64,000 nucleotides of DNA from Adiantum capillus-veneris (GCA_014529385.2 CM043966.1:85526087-85590086); one strand, 5' to 3'. Numbered from the stretch's first letter, positions 10,632 through 22,653 are shown. Made by a program: numbers and translations. Notes: generated from the letters alone by a model not told the origin.

Positions 10632-12023
10632 TCATACCGTTTGAAATGAGCTTGTCACCCTTTGAAACCAATTGTTCCAGTTGGTAATAGGTGAGGATTT
10701 TTGCCAGTAGTTTTCTATTACCCTAGGTGCCTCGTCAAGTTGCAACAGTGGTAAGGTACTCTCCCAGGATCGAACTTGAAGTGGTTCATTAGGTGATTCT
10801 TGAACACTGGGAGGTGTGGATTCTTTTGTAGCTTCATGGAGGTCCACTACTATAGATGGAGGCGGTGTAGAAGCTTTTACCTCTATGGATGTATTACATG
10901 ATGAGCTAGAATCTTCATGGGACTCCCCCCTTCCTGAGCTAGGTGGAACAAATCGTTCTTTCTTTGGTACCCAAACTAGCTCGGGAGCGGGTGTGTAGCA
11001 TTTTGTGATTTTTTTCTTTCCACGATCATTGATTCGTTTTGGAGCTACGGGATTGGGCTCACTTGGGTCAGGTGATAGGTAAGAGCACAATCTACGTTTC
11101 GGCACCCAGATTTGATCATTTCCTTGATAGTAGCCTTGGGCTTCCAATAGTCGTTTAGGGATCCATCGCAACATTTTCTTACTTTTCTTGGAGCGAGTGG
11201 TACGTTTCTTACAAGGCTTCTGTTTTTTAGCACTAGCTATGGTCACTAAAGAAGCTTTAGGGACCCACTTGTATGTTTTCTTCGTTACATTAGGATGAGT
11301 CTTGTCGGAAGCGATATGCATTGCTTGTAGCATATTTAAGGGTACATGCATTTCATCCCCCTCAGGTGTTACCCAGGTCGTCCCCCTATTTCCCCAAGTG
11401 TCTATGGTTGATGCTAGGTGGACCCAATCCACATTGTCTGATTCCGTCATACCCGGTAACACATCCATGTAAGGAGAATCTTGGCCAATGTCTGTATCCT
11501 TCTTACAAGTGTAGCAATATTGTAGTGGGGCCGAGTGAACTGTGGTGTCAGAGCGATGATCAATAATGGTTTTACTCCCTAAGGGGTGTACCTTACCAGT
11601 CACCAAATCCACTCTAAGGACACAGTCTTGGAATTGCAAATAGACATGATTTTTAGACCAATCATGAACCATTTGTGCTTCCCTCATGAATGGTCGTCCT
11701 AAAATCATTTCATATGACATAAGGTGTTTAGAGAAATCCATTACAATGAACGTATGTCGTACCTTGTGTCCTAGAACTTTGATCTTAAGATCCTTGAGCA
11801 TCCCCATAGGTTTGGCTATGGTACCATTTGCCATCTTTACCACAATGTTAGTAACACTGAGGCGGGGTTTTCCCATGGATTCCCAACAATCTTTTGTAAC
11901 GATGCTAACTCCCGCACCACCATCAAGAATTCCCCTTATAGTTAATCCCTTGGCAGTGATGGGTAGGGTCACATTAGACTCATCGCCTTCAAAATACTGC
12001 CCTAATTCGTTAATGGGTACCGA
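10632..12023 (-). CDS. R1 ORF2: retropepsin-like protein with W-V/I-P-K repeats
   Basis: The frame is open from 12023 to a stop at 10632 and overlaps the 3' end of gag by 14 bases in the +1 frame (gag stop TAA at 12010-12012). It has no ATG near its start, so expression by +1 frameshifting in 12010-12023 is the simple reading. Just after position 11972 it carries ILDGGAGVSIVT, a retroviral-type aspartic protease site with DGGA instead of the usual DSGA/DTGA, followed by the family's second motif EMILGRPFM. The C-terminal half is Lys-rich and contains four copies of W-[VI]-P-K-[ARK] (about residues 236, 269, 289 and 333, counted from 11972). The downstream tail is Ser/Pro-rich. A protease role is inferred from the motifs; the repeats are of unknown function. 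Confidence 0.7.
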   Translation of the reverse strand, partial: SVPINELGQYFEGDESNVTLPITAKGLTIRGILDGGAGVSIVTKDCWESMGKPRLSVTNIVVKMANGTIAKPMGMLKDLKIKVLGHKVRHTFIVMDFSKHLMSYEMILGRPFMREAQMVHDWSKNHVYLQFQDCVLRVDLVTGKVHPLGSKTIIDHRSDTTVHSAPLQYCYTCKKDTDIGQDSPYMDVLPGMTESDNVDWVHLASTIDTWGNRGTTWVTPEGDEMHVPLNMLQAMHIASDKTHPNVTKKTYKWVPKASLVTIASAKKQKPCKKRTTRSKKSKKMLRWIPKRLLEAQGYYQGNDQIWVPKRRLCSYLSPDPSEPNPVAPKRINDRGKKKITKCYTPAPELVWVPKKERFVPPSSGRGESHEDSSSSCNTSIEVKASTPPPSIVVDLHEATKESTPPSVQESPNEPLQVRSWESTLPLLQLDEAPRVIENYWQKSSPITNWNNWFQRVTSSFQTV

Positions 12024-15000
12024 TCACAGACTCGTGTCCATCTAAGTCAAGTGATTGCACATGATTTTCCTCATCAATCATAATCGAGTCAGGCCTATTT
12101 GGTTGCGCAAACTGCGGTAATCCCGTTCGTAACTCTCCGTTAAGGAATGCTCGAAGTGCAAGGAATAACTCAGGATCTCCATACAGCTTTGCTATGATCG
12201 TGGTTCGGACCTCAGAAGACATGAAGTCCACTAGTTTGGCAACATTCATTGGCGTTTTGCAGGGTGTAGGTCCTTGACTAGGAACTGGTGAGGATGGAAT
12301 CTCATATTCCTCAATGGGATCAGGTATTCCTTCGTTAAACATCCTTTCCAACAAGAAAGGTGTATGCTCACTTTCTGATGTCCCGTCCTCACTCCCTTCT
12401 TGGATGATACTAGATATGGCTAACGGTCTATGGTTCATGTGGGGTGGATGAACTTGCGTGGGAAACACTGTGTCATGAATTTTGATATGCATGGGTTCTG
12501 GTTCTAGTTTCCTTTGAGTCTCCTCCACTAAACCTCTTAGATGTTTCACCTGCTCGATCTCGTCTACTGGGTTTGGGTACGTCCCAATCTTCTTTTTACG
12601 ATTCTTCCCTTTTTGCCCCTGCGGTTTATCTTGGGGGTCTTGGATTGGATTTGGAAACACTTGTGGTGTTTTCAGAGGCTCTTTATGGTTTTCTCTTATT
12701 CGGTTTTCATTTGGTTCCATGTTACGGTTTTCTTTGTCGGTCTTTCCCTTTGTGGTATTGGTTCTAGTCTCCATTGTCTCGACTGAATCTGAATCATCCT
12801 CGAGGTCATTCATATACACGGGGTCATCTCCTGTTCCTATGTTTGTTTTGGAACTTGGCTTTGAATTTTCCGTATTCTGCGACTTCTTCCTTCGTGTCTT
12901 CTTTTTCTTTGCTTGGATAACTGACGCGGTATCTCTCTCTTCGAGGATATGGCCTGGCCCTTGAAGCATGGACCGTGTAATCGCATAAGCGGGTGCGACG
13001 GGTGGTATTGGCGATGTCACACTAGCAATTTCGACCAAATTTAGGGGTGTGATTTTAGGCGCATTTGGGTTATAGGGGCATTGGGCAATCAAGTGATCTA
13101 TGCCACAACGATTACATGTGAGTATTGGCATTGCAGACGTGCTCCCTTGATTCACTTGCATCTGTGCAGCATTCTTTTGCAGCCTAATAGGGCACTCCGC
13201 TACTCGATGTGGTCCACCACACTCGTAGCATTGAAGAGGTGGCCTCCTAGCCTGGGTGTTGATATTTTGACCTCTGGATATGAGAGCAGCAGCTTGATAA
13301 ACCGGCTTGACTTGCCCCCAACAATCTTCCATGTAGTATATAGGACACTCTTCCAATGTATCAAGTCTGTAGGCAATACTAGTGTCTATTTCCTCCTCAC
13401 AGCCATCTGCATAAGCATTTGATGGCTCGCAACCCACTTGGTTCATAGGGGCGACTCTTGGATGCGGGGGCTGCGGTCCTAGCACAGGAGGTGGTAGCGG
13501 TGTAGCTTGTACAACATTTTGAGATCTAGGGACCATGTGTTGCGGTAGTTGCTCAACAGGTGGAGTAGGCATCAATACAGGAGCTCGAGGCGCATCCGTC
13601 CAGGCTACAGGTGGTCTATTTGCCATCATACGTTTGATCATTAAACAATCCTTAGCTTGGTGACCATACCTACCACATGCGTTGCAAGTTCCATTAAATT
13701 TTACTCTAAACGTAGGGCACTCACTAGTGCTATGTGGACCTAAGCAAATGGAACACCATTGTTGCTCCCTTCTTGGATACATGTGACTATTTTGAGGGGT
13801 GCGATTATCCTTAAGAGACTCTTGGATTGCCTTGGTGAGGTCTGTCAAGAATGTCTCAAATACCTTTGGCTCATTGGCAATGGGCTTTGCAGTCATGGGT
13901 TCATACTCAATGGCTTGTGAGCTAGTGGATCTCGTGTCAGTAGACACCCTCATGCCTGCTATCATCAAGTTGTCCTCTAGTTGGATTGCATTGGCAGTGA
14001 CATCTTCCCAGGTTGTGATACCTCTAATCACTAGTCCATTATAGATTCCTTCATTCCTCAACCCTCGAATGAATCGATCAAGCAGTTGGTTATTGTTGAA
14101 GCGCTCATTTACAGGGCAGCGAGAGTTTAAGTGCTTTAGACGACTAATGAAGTCCCTTACTGACTCTCCTTCCTTACGTTCGGCCTTCTGTAGCTGAGAT
14201 GCTACACCCCAAAGCACACCTTCTCGTATGTACTCCTTTAGAAACAACCTTCGAAGGGTAGGGTAGATTGTTTTCTCGTCCACCCTTAGGGTCCTATACC
14301 AATCTCCAGCCTTCCCACTTAATGTCAAGCTTAAGGCATTGCACTTATGTAGTTCGTTGCGTTCCCCTAAGGAATCACATACTTGTTCAAACACTTCAAT
14401 GTGTTTTCTAGCATCTTCGTCCCCATTGAATTTTTGCGTGAGTTTGGCAATTTGTACTGCCTTACTTCTAGGCTCTCTATCAGATGCGTGACGCATATTT
14501 TCCGCGATAGATCGACCTATGGTTTGAGCAAACGCTGCCAAGTCACCTATGTGAGGAGGCAGGGCCGGTGGAGGTACTCTTGGAATCATATGTGGGAGAG
14601 GAACGGGTACCGGTCTTGGCATATGTGTGGATGATGCAGGATATGGAACATAACCGGGCATAGGTCCACTCGGATAAGAGCTAGGGAGCGGCACTCGAGG
14701 AGCATAAGCAAGTGGTACAATTGGAGGTGTGGGGGCCATGTGTGAATAAGGGGCTAGAGGCACATATGGCCGAGGCCCCATATTAGGTACTACGACACTA
14801 GGTAGTGGCACTGCGCTAACCGTAGATGTCATCGGTACATTCTCTGTCAGGCTTATCCCTGGAGTGAGCACTGTGTTTTCCTTGATAGAGGGTTGAGCCA
14901 AGTTAGGGAAGCTAAAGTTGTCGCTCGGAGGCTCAGATTGCATAGAGACCCCAGGTGAAATGACGTAAGATGGGTCCATGGGGCTCATTAGAGGAGTCTC

Positions 15001-15810
15001 CATTTGTGATAGAGTAGGCTGTTGAGCCTTACTCGTATCCAAAAATCTCATGGGGCCAGTTGAGAGTATATTTACCCCTCGGTTTTGCCTTTCTGATTGA
15101 ATAATGCCATGGATAACATTACAGATCATTTTCTGTTGATCTTCGATGCTCGTGGCACTAGAGGTGGATTGTACAATCTCTATCCATCCTACATGGTAGG
15201 CGTGGCCAGAGTGTAGATCCGTCAACACCTCAGTGTGGAGGTCGTATGTCCAATGATCATTAATGAACAATCCTTCTAGAGTCGACGTGTTAACGGTTTC
15301 TTGTGAGGTAGAAGCAATGTGGCTCCCCGTGGTTTTACTTGTCACCTACGGTACTCTAGAGGGAACTTCTGAAGGAGGCAGCTCAACAGGGCCTTCTTGG
15401 TAAGAAGTTGGTAGGATATCCACATGGACACTCTTTGGGGGTGTGGGGTCCACGTGCGATGTGAAAGGAGATTCCACTTCCCCACCCCCTTCGTGTGCTT
15501 CATTTGCATCAGGTTCCGAGCGAGTAGCTCTACCTAATGTTTCCATGAAACGGCTAAACATACTAGTACTAGGCTGTGGAGCTTCGGGAGGTGCATGGCC
15601 TTCTCTCTCAGTGTTTTGGGTAGGGTATGCTTCCATGATTTCTGAGTCGGAGGAGGAATCACTAGCGGCTATTTTAGGGTCTTGGGTGGTGCTACCTTGT
15701 GTCCCCGCTGAGGGTCTAGAGCTTATCGTGGATGGGTAATGGGTGTCCGTATGAACAGAGGCACCCTCAATATGCTCGTGTTCTAGCACCCGCCCAGAGC
15801 GTAAGTGCAT
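12010..15810 (-). CDS. gag: R1 gag polyprotein with an in-frame amber codon
   Basis: The ATG at 15810-15808 begins MHLRSGR, a common start of plant gag. The frame runs 154 codons to TAG at 15346-15348 and continues in the same frame for another 1,111 codons to TAA at 12010-12012. Numbered from just after the amber, residues 170-265 are Pro-rich, and 295-465 form the retrotransposon capsid domain (KLTQKFNGDEDARKHIEVF, then SGKAGDWYRTL and SVRDFISRLKHL). Zinc knuckles lie at about 531-543, 554-567, 706-718 and 744-756. The second has the canonical CX2CX4HX4C spacing; the other three have CX2CX3HX4C. The C-terminal third is charged (KKKKTRRKK). Product: a virus-like-particle capsid/nucleocapsid that would package R1 RNA. 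The amber codon is either a recent mutation or a readthrough site. Confidence 0.85.
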
Positions 15811-16690
15811 GTGCTTTTGATACCCTAAGGTGTCAAAAAGCTGCTCTAGGAGGCCTTATGACTAGTTTTTAGCGTGTTTTTTGTTTGTTTTTTTGCCAGA
15901 TTTTTTAGAGCGTGTCGTGGAATGGGCCGTGTGATAGCTCGAAACGAGCGTATCGGTCAGAGGGTCGTGCCGTGCTTTACAGCCCTCCGTTTGGTCACTC
16001 TATGCCCTCGGAATCCCTAAAACTGTCAATTTCCAGTAGGGAACTAGGCCCAAACTAGAAAGTCTAAGGGTGCAAGTGGGAAGAGAAAGGAGGAGAGTGG
16101 AGGACTTGTCCCACATGCTCTCATTCTCTCTTGAGGGAGTAGGGTATATATATAAGAGTGAGTCTAGTATATATCATAAGACTGAGGACTGAGGCCTGGG
16201 CTTGGGCCTGGGAAAACGATCCCGACCTATCTTTTATGCAAACCAACCCGTCTGTTTTAAGAGTCACGTTTTTTATTTTTGAAAAATTTAGCCGCCCGCT
16301 CGCTCGCGTTTTTTATTTCCGATTTATTTTTTATTTTTTATTTTTTTCAGAAGAAAAAAAAAATTGGGATAAAAATTAAAATTATTTTAAAATTTTTTTT
16401 TTTTTTGGGTGCAGAAAATACAGAAATTGAAAACGCAGATATGCAGAAATTTCAGAAAACGCAGATATGTAGAAATTTCAGAAAACGCAGAAATTGAAAA
16501 AAAAAACGCAAGAAATGCAGAAATTGCAGAAATTGAAAAAACGCAGACAATAGCAGAAATTGAAACTTGACAGCAAATGCAGAAAACGCAAAAAACAGAA
16601 ATCTCCACACACTCCTTCCCTGCCTTTCCCATGATAGAAATTGCACCACAAGGAAGCGTAAAGTGCTAACCGAGCTTAGTGTAGGGCATA
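15811..16690 (-). other. R1 leader (PBS to gag)
   Basis: About 880 bases of untranslated leader. The part nearest gag is ordinary sequence; the middle is T/A-rich (16270-16410); the part nearest the primer site carries a short tandem repeat array (16411-16602). No upstream gene is seen. Confidence 0.6.
16411..16602. repeat. Irregular short tandem repeat in the R1 leader
   Basis: About fifteen imperfect copies of a 10-18 base unit built on gcagaaatt(ga/tca)gaaaac. On the minus strand this gives low-complexity Phe/Leu-rich frames that are not genes. The array sits within 100 bases of the primer site, where packaging and dimerisation signals lie in retroelement RNA. Confidence 0.8.
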
Positions 16691-16708
16691 TCCCTGGCAA
16701 CGGCGCCA
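16691..16708 (-). other. R1 primer-binding site, tRNA-Asp type
   Basis: The plus strand reads tccctggcaacggcgcca, which matches the 3' end of plant cytosolic tRNA-Asp (GTC) at 17 of 18 positions as I recall that tRNA. Five A residues separate it from the 5' LTR. Asp tRNA is the known primer of Athila-like elements. Confidence 0.85.
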
Positions 16709-16713
16709 AAAAA

Positions 16714-16956
16714 TGTGCGCTCCTTGCCGCACTGTCGAAGCAAGGGACTTGCCAATACACCGTGTGCGAGCCACAAACGGCTCCAAGCACACAACAAGCC
16801 TAAACTAGCAAGCTCAAGAAAACAAAGGGTGTGTCACTCACCGCTCTACGCTCGCCTTTGTGGTGGATTCCTCGCCGCGATGAAGAAGAAGCTGCAGTCG
16901 TGCCGCGCTCAACCGCTTCGCCGCCGTCGTGCCTTCGTAATGCTCGATTGCACACA

Positions 16957-17006
<50 letters not shown>

Positions 17007-17297
17007 AGGAGGTGAAGAAGAAGAAGATGGAGATGGAGATGGAGCAAGAGCACTCTTCAATTGCACAAATGAGAGAATGAGTAAAAATTAGGTTTAGTTG
17101 GCTTTTATAGGAGCTCACCCCATTCACACTTGGGCGCCCATGCTTAGCCAACTAATCCCTTGAATGTTCCAGTTAAAGTGCGCCTCTCATCGACGATCAC
17201 TCTACCTTTCCCTATTGGACCGACAAGCCCGGTACCTGACTCTAAATAATACAACGTTTATAGATCATAGGGTGTCCGTGTGCCGTGAGGGTTAACA
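16714..17297 (-). repeat. R1 5' LTR
   Basis: Partner of 8408-8999, ending against the target duplication aatat (17298-17302). The CT/CA microsatellite (16967-17007) is shorter than in the other copy. Confidence 0.95.
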
Positions 17298-17302
17298 AAT
17301 AT

Positions 17303-20300
17303 TAAGAAATTATATAAGGAAAAAAATCATCAAAAAACCTTGTAAAAATAAAAAGACTTCATTTTTCTACAATATATATTTTATTTTATTTTATTTTTAA
17401 TTATTATTATCTTTGCGTTTATTTGTTTGTTTTTATTTGTGTTTTTTTACCAAAATAAAAAACTAAAAAAAAAACTATATTTCTCTCTCCCGATTCTTTT
17501 CCTTGTTTCACACACACATCACACACCTCGTATACACCCGCTCACGCGTATTTACACATGAATATGCACATGTAGACTAGATATGCCCAAAGAGTTCAAT
17601 TTTGCCAGATTACGCCCAACGTGACCAAATTTGATACAAACGCCTAGGCTGCCAGACTGCATGACGAGTCAGACAAATTACTTGCATAGCACACTCGACA
17701 TTGTCAGATCACCTTCTTGATGGTTTTGGTACATCATATAGACACATGACAGAGGATAGTTTAGAGACTATTACGTTAGCCGTTCCTGAGGATTATACAA
17801 ACACCCATGAGCTGCCACAAACTGTATCTTTGCACCTGTTTGGACATTGGACCTTTGTATGCTAATGAGGATCAAAGAATGTACATGAGAGAGATAACCA
17901 GACCTAGAGAGTATCCTTCCTATGACATAGTCAATGCTATCCCACCAGGTTTCTTACAATGTACTTATAGAAGCATTCATGATGAGGCTACCTATACGTT
18001 GTTGTATGAACTAGGGATGTTGAGGCTATGACCATACCATCTACACAGCCAACGCGACTTCAATCACCTCCAGGATGCACATCATCTAGACCATCTAGGA
18101 GACAAACCTTCATTGACATCATAGTAGAGACGAGGGTTGATGAGTGGTTGATATGGAGCGCACGAGCCAAAGCTTAGAGAAGTAGTTATTTAAGACCAAC
18201 AAAAATGTCAATCCAAGAGACTGTAACCTAGCTAGGGCTGGGAGACAAGAGTGTCATGAGATGCATATAATAAGAGGATTCAAGGGATTACTATAACATC
18301 ATAGAAAGAATCCATGGAATGTGCTTCCACTAATCAAGGTCGCAAATATACTTATCAACATTCATTGTAGACATTAAGTTAACCTCTACCTTAATCCCCC
18401 TGTCACTACTCTCAATCCTACACACACAAGCAATGCGATTAACATGCCTACTTCACATTGTTGTTGGCACGCTAGTCCAACCACTCAATGCTAATTGCAT
18501 GCACATACACTAATGCACACACTTTGTGGAAAGAGAGAGAGTAGGATAGAATAGCCCTCACACATCATGGCCAATGATAAGGCTAGGAAAGATTATTTTA
18601 AGAGATATTAGAGATCTAGAGTAAAACTAATATAATTTCACTTGCACATAATCAAAACAATGTAAATTAATAAGAAAGAAAGAGAATTTTATTGAGAGAA
18701 TCAAAAGTTACAAGGGCATACTCCAAGTCTCTTTAAAATACATTCAAATTAAGCCATTAGCCTATAATGTAGTACAAATTGGAACTCAAGACCCTATACA
18801 GTAAACATAGAAAATGTCGTGCACATCGTGAACACATCCCTTGCTTAGTGTATAATTGGTGTAGGTGTTAGTCACTGCTAACAAAAACCAAAAGTTAAAA
18901 TCTACCGAGATGACTTTTAAAAACCACACAAACTAGAATTAAATATATAACTTTGATGAGTACGCCACTAGGTCAAGCAAAGATAAGTTGCTTGAGCAAC
19001 AACCTGTCGACTATTGGCTTTCCAAAATTGTGAAAGTATAGTGGGATGAACTGATTGATACAAATTGATAGGTGCTTCTCAACATTGTCAAAAGTAGATG
19101 CGAGAGCAGTTTTTCTAGTGCAAATTTTGATAGATCCCAATAGTGTGGCAACTTGAGGCTGAGGCTTGCCATGTTGCTAGCACAAGATGCCAAATTGATA
19201 TTTTAGAAAACTTGTATGTGAAGGTTTCAAAATTGCTGACATATTTGCAAGTGTTGTGTTTTGCACTTTGGTATTTCATCTCTATTTCATTGAGTTTGCT
19301 ATTCTCCAAAGGGTAGCATGCCTAGTCAATTTGGATGTACATCAAAGGTTATGACTCATGTTTCAAAAACAAATGTAGTAAAAGCTGACATGGGGCTCAT
19401 CATGCCGTGATTGGAGCCGTATGAGGCTCTAACACTACCTTGGGGAGGGTTGAATTCCACAGGCTTGAGTTTATTGCTCGACCATTCAAGATACAAGGGG
19501 TGCTAGCCAAGAAGGCATTGCCACAAAGGAATTTTTGTGGTTGTTGCCAAACTTTCTTATTACAAAAAAATGAAAAACAAAGTGTGTTATTGACCGTTGA
19601 AAGCACTCATAGAGTCAAGTCCTTAATTGAAAGGTCTTAATGTTACCTATGATTACACACAAAACGCAATGAGTAAAAGCAATCAATGACGATCCTTTTC
19701 CAAAAAGTGTGCACAAGTGAATGAATAAGGTTATTAATGCTTCATTCGCACAATTAAGGGCCCTGTGAAATGGGTCTCAATTTGACTAGGTGTAGGCTTA
19801 ATTGAAAGCCTTTGGAAAGAATTTCTTTCACACGTACACAAAACCTTGCAATGATAAAATGGGGAGATGTAATTAGATTAGAAATTAGTGCAAAATTGGA
19901 AATTCAAACACACAAAATCAATAGAGCTCCCACATGACCACGATCAAGTGCTCTTGTGAAAAGCAACACACACACACACACACACTTGTAACTGTTGTAG
20001 TGGCTTACTCCAGATCAATGTCCCCAACTATTCATATATATAACACACACACACACACACACTTTGTCACTTCAATCTGGCTAGAATTACCTCATCTAAG
20101 CTTATGCTGTTGATGTACATGTCAGTTGCCTTAGCCTCAATTGCTTCATCCTGGACTCACACACACTTTTCTGACTCACCCTGTTTAACTATGATTCACT
20201 TATAGGTTAATACTTAAATCTATACATGGCTTAACCCAAGGCTTGCCTATACCATGTTGTTAATATTACTATCTTGTGGGTGATTGCCTTGCAGTAGTTC

Positions 20301-22560
20301 CCCAGATGGAATGAACTTATGTTGTTGCTAACTTGATATCCATGAATATCCATTAAGACCCATGAATATCCTATTTTCTTGTGGGTAATATCAATTAATC
20401 TGAACCTGATACTTTCCTCAATAGGAAAATATAGCTTTTCATGGGTATAATGAGAGTATTAGTTTTTTATCCTCATTTTGAGAATTTGTACCTTTCCTCT
20501 CTTCTCTCTGCCCTGATATAATGGAACTGATATCTAGTGTCGGGTTGCTACTTGTTCTAATCATGTGCCTTGATGGTTGGAACTCGCCTTATTTAGAATT
20601 TTGGCTGGTTGACTAGATAAATTCCTTTTCTTGGGCTCATTTGTCTGGTTACCATGGGTCCTCTAATTTCTACACTTCCCTTGAAGTGGAAATCCTGATG
20701 TTTGCTATGGATTAATGAGCTGATGAAAATTATGTGTGGTGGAGTGCCTTTTTCTCTCCTCTATACCATGATATGATCAGAGATTCTTTGGTTTGGGTGT
20801 CATGTGGGATGGAGTGCCTGGTTCTCCTCTCTATACCATGATCTCATATCTTTTAACTGACTGTGCTAATTATGTGGGAATCTCCCCCATGGGGTATGAA
20901 TTGGTTGCTTGGAAAATAAGTATTTGCTCTAAATCCTCCCCCAATGCCGGGTTTGTCCTTACTACCACTTGAGTCATGTTTGCCCTATTCACTCTTTATT
21001 GGGTTACCAAGATGTTTCCCCCCTCTCTCTGATCTTTCGATGCACTCGACTCGGACCTAGCATGTGATTTTTCCTCTCGCCATCTCATGGTGTAAATGGA
21101 AGCCCTATATGCTTCTCAGATGTATGTACCTGCCCCTCGGATAGGCCGACTAGCTGCCTCTCGGGTAACTACAAATCATGTGACTCCCTCACTTATCTAC
21201 TCTCCTCTCCTCTTTCTCCCTTTCTCCCTATGCCAACCTAGTGCTTGCTACCTTTTGAAGTTTGTACAACTCTGCTCTTTTAAGGCCTCCAAGGTGGCTG
21301 GATTCATGGATATGGACCATTTTCCAAGGAGTGCCCTATCTCCCAACTGGATTCCATCAAGATGAAGCTCCCATTTAAATAGGTGAGGGTTTTACAATCG
21401 CTCACTTAGCCTTGATTTACGATTGCTATAGAGAGAGAGCGTCGAATCTGTGTATGTGTCTTGACTACTTCAATATGGAGCTTACTAAGCTAAATACTGT
21501 CTCTCAGGTGTGTACCAAACCGTCTTTTGAGGAGGCTTGATTTGTTGTCTTTTAATTGATTTTGCACTTGCATGCTTAGCCCTGAGCTTAATTAAACCCT
21601 TTTGTGCTGCATGGCTTTCTCTTTATAATAGATGTACATTGTAATGTTTGGCATATTTAGAATGCAACAAGGATGGATAAGGGTTGTTTACGTGGCTTAA
21701 AATTAGACCCCAAACATATATAAGACTTTCCCATTAATGATATTACCTAACCTTTCTAGTTAAAAATTTGGTTTTTTGATAATTATGCTACTCAATGCAT
21801 TATTTATATGGCCTTGAAACCACTAGAAGTTTGATTTCTGTGATATTTGCATATTTTGCCATTGCAGGGATTTGCCTAATAATGTTTACCTACATAAGTT
21901 GTAACTCTCTAAGGAACTCTACGTGTTATTGGATGATGCATCTACTTAAAGTTTTATTGAATATCTCGCAGTAATCTCGTACATCATTGACTATTTGGTA
22001 TAAAAGTGATGATATCTCATTGGGAATCTGTAACATGCATTAAGACTTCGGAATAAACTGAACTAGGGTTTTAATTTTTTTGTTGGCTGCCATGGTGGGC
22101 CCCTTGGTACGGTTTGTTTGTGGTTTTATGCTTTTGTATCTTTTACAAAAAACTATGCAGCACCTTCCATATTGGAGTGTACTGGCTTGAATTTAGATCT
22201 TAGACTTCCTTGAGAAGCTTGATAATTATGACCTAGTGATTATAGTTGCACTATCAAACCTAGTTGATACAATGACTTGGTGTGTGGCTGCCTGGCCTGA
22301 ACTGATGCATATTGTTACTGAATGCCTACTGGCTACTAGCATACAATTTTACTGGCTTTAATGGGAAATTTCTGCCTCAGATATGGGTGTTGCTTTGCCT
22401 AAACTGCTGCCTAAACTTGTGTGTAGTGGTTGGCATACCATTTGGTTGATAGGGCTGAATTTTCTATACTTATCTAAAAAAATGAGACTTTCTTAAGACT
22501 ATTAAAATACCTTGGTGTTGCATGAGGAGCCTAGCATTAATTTGAATCCCAATGATGGCC

Positions 22561-22564
<4 letters not shown>
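17303..22564. other. Non-coding stretch with microsatellites and weak ORFs
   Basis: No gene recognised. A 74-codon plus-strand frame at 17807-18031 reads like coding sequence in composition (DQRMYMREITRPREYPSYD) but matches no family I know and is followed by stops. CA repeats lie at 19968-19985 and 20045-20062. The rest (18050-22560) is AT-rich unique-looking sequence with only short random frames. Confidence 0.4.

Positions 22565-22653
<89 letters not shown>

Larger units (their letters stand above)
8408..17297 (-). mobile_element. R1: complete LTR element with gag and protease only (non-autonomous)
   Basis: Two LTRs of about 590 bp (8408-8999 and 16714-17297) bound the element and are flanked by a perfect 5-bp duplication, aatat (8403-8407 and 17298-17302). 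LTR ends are TG...CA. A tRNA-Asp primer site and a polypurine tract sit next to the correct LTRs for minus-strand transcription. The internal region encodes a long gag and a retropepsin-like ORF, then 1.6 kb of non-coding DNA; I see no reverse transcriptase, RNase H or integrase motif on either strand. The LTRs differ by about five substitutions outside the microsatellite, so the insertion is recent. It fits the class of GAG-only non-autonomous elements (TR-GAG type). The Asp primer site is shared with Athila/Tat-type Ty3/gypsy elements. Confidence 0.9.

Noticed and set aside
12541-12964. Hydrophobic plus-strand frame resembling membrane segments
   Set aside because: Antisense to the charged Lys/Glu-rich part of R1 gag, which gives Phe/Leu-rich reverse translations.
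11321-14634. Plus-strand frames of 64-119 codons across 11.3-14.6 kb
   Set aside because: Shadows antisense to R1 gag and protease ORFs.
16387-16632. Phe/Ile-rich repeat protein on the minus strand
   Set aside because: Low-complexity translation of the leader tandem repeat, with no start signal beyond it.
16691-16708. Partial tRNA gene
   Set aside because: Only the 3' 18 bases match tRNA-Asp and they sit beside an LTR; it is a primer site. No complete tRNA or rRNA gene was seen anywhere.
17807-18031. Conserved host protein
   Set aside because: Protein-like composition but no motif I recognise and no continuation; kept only as a note.
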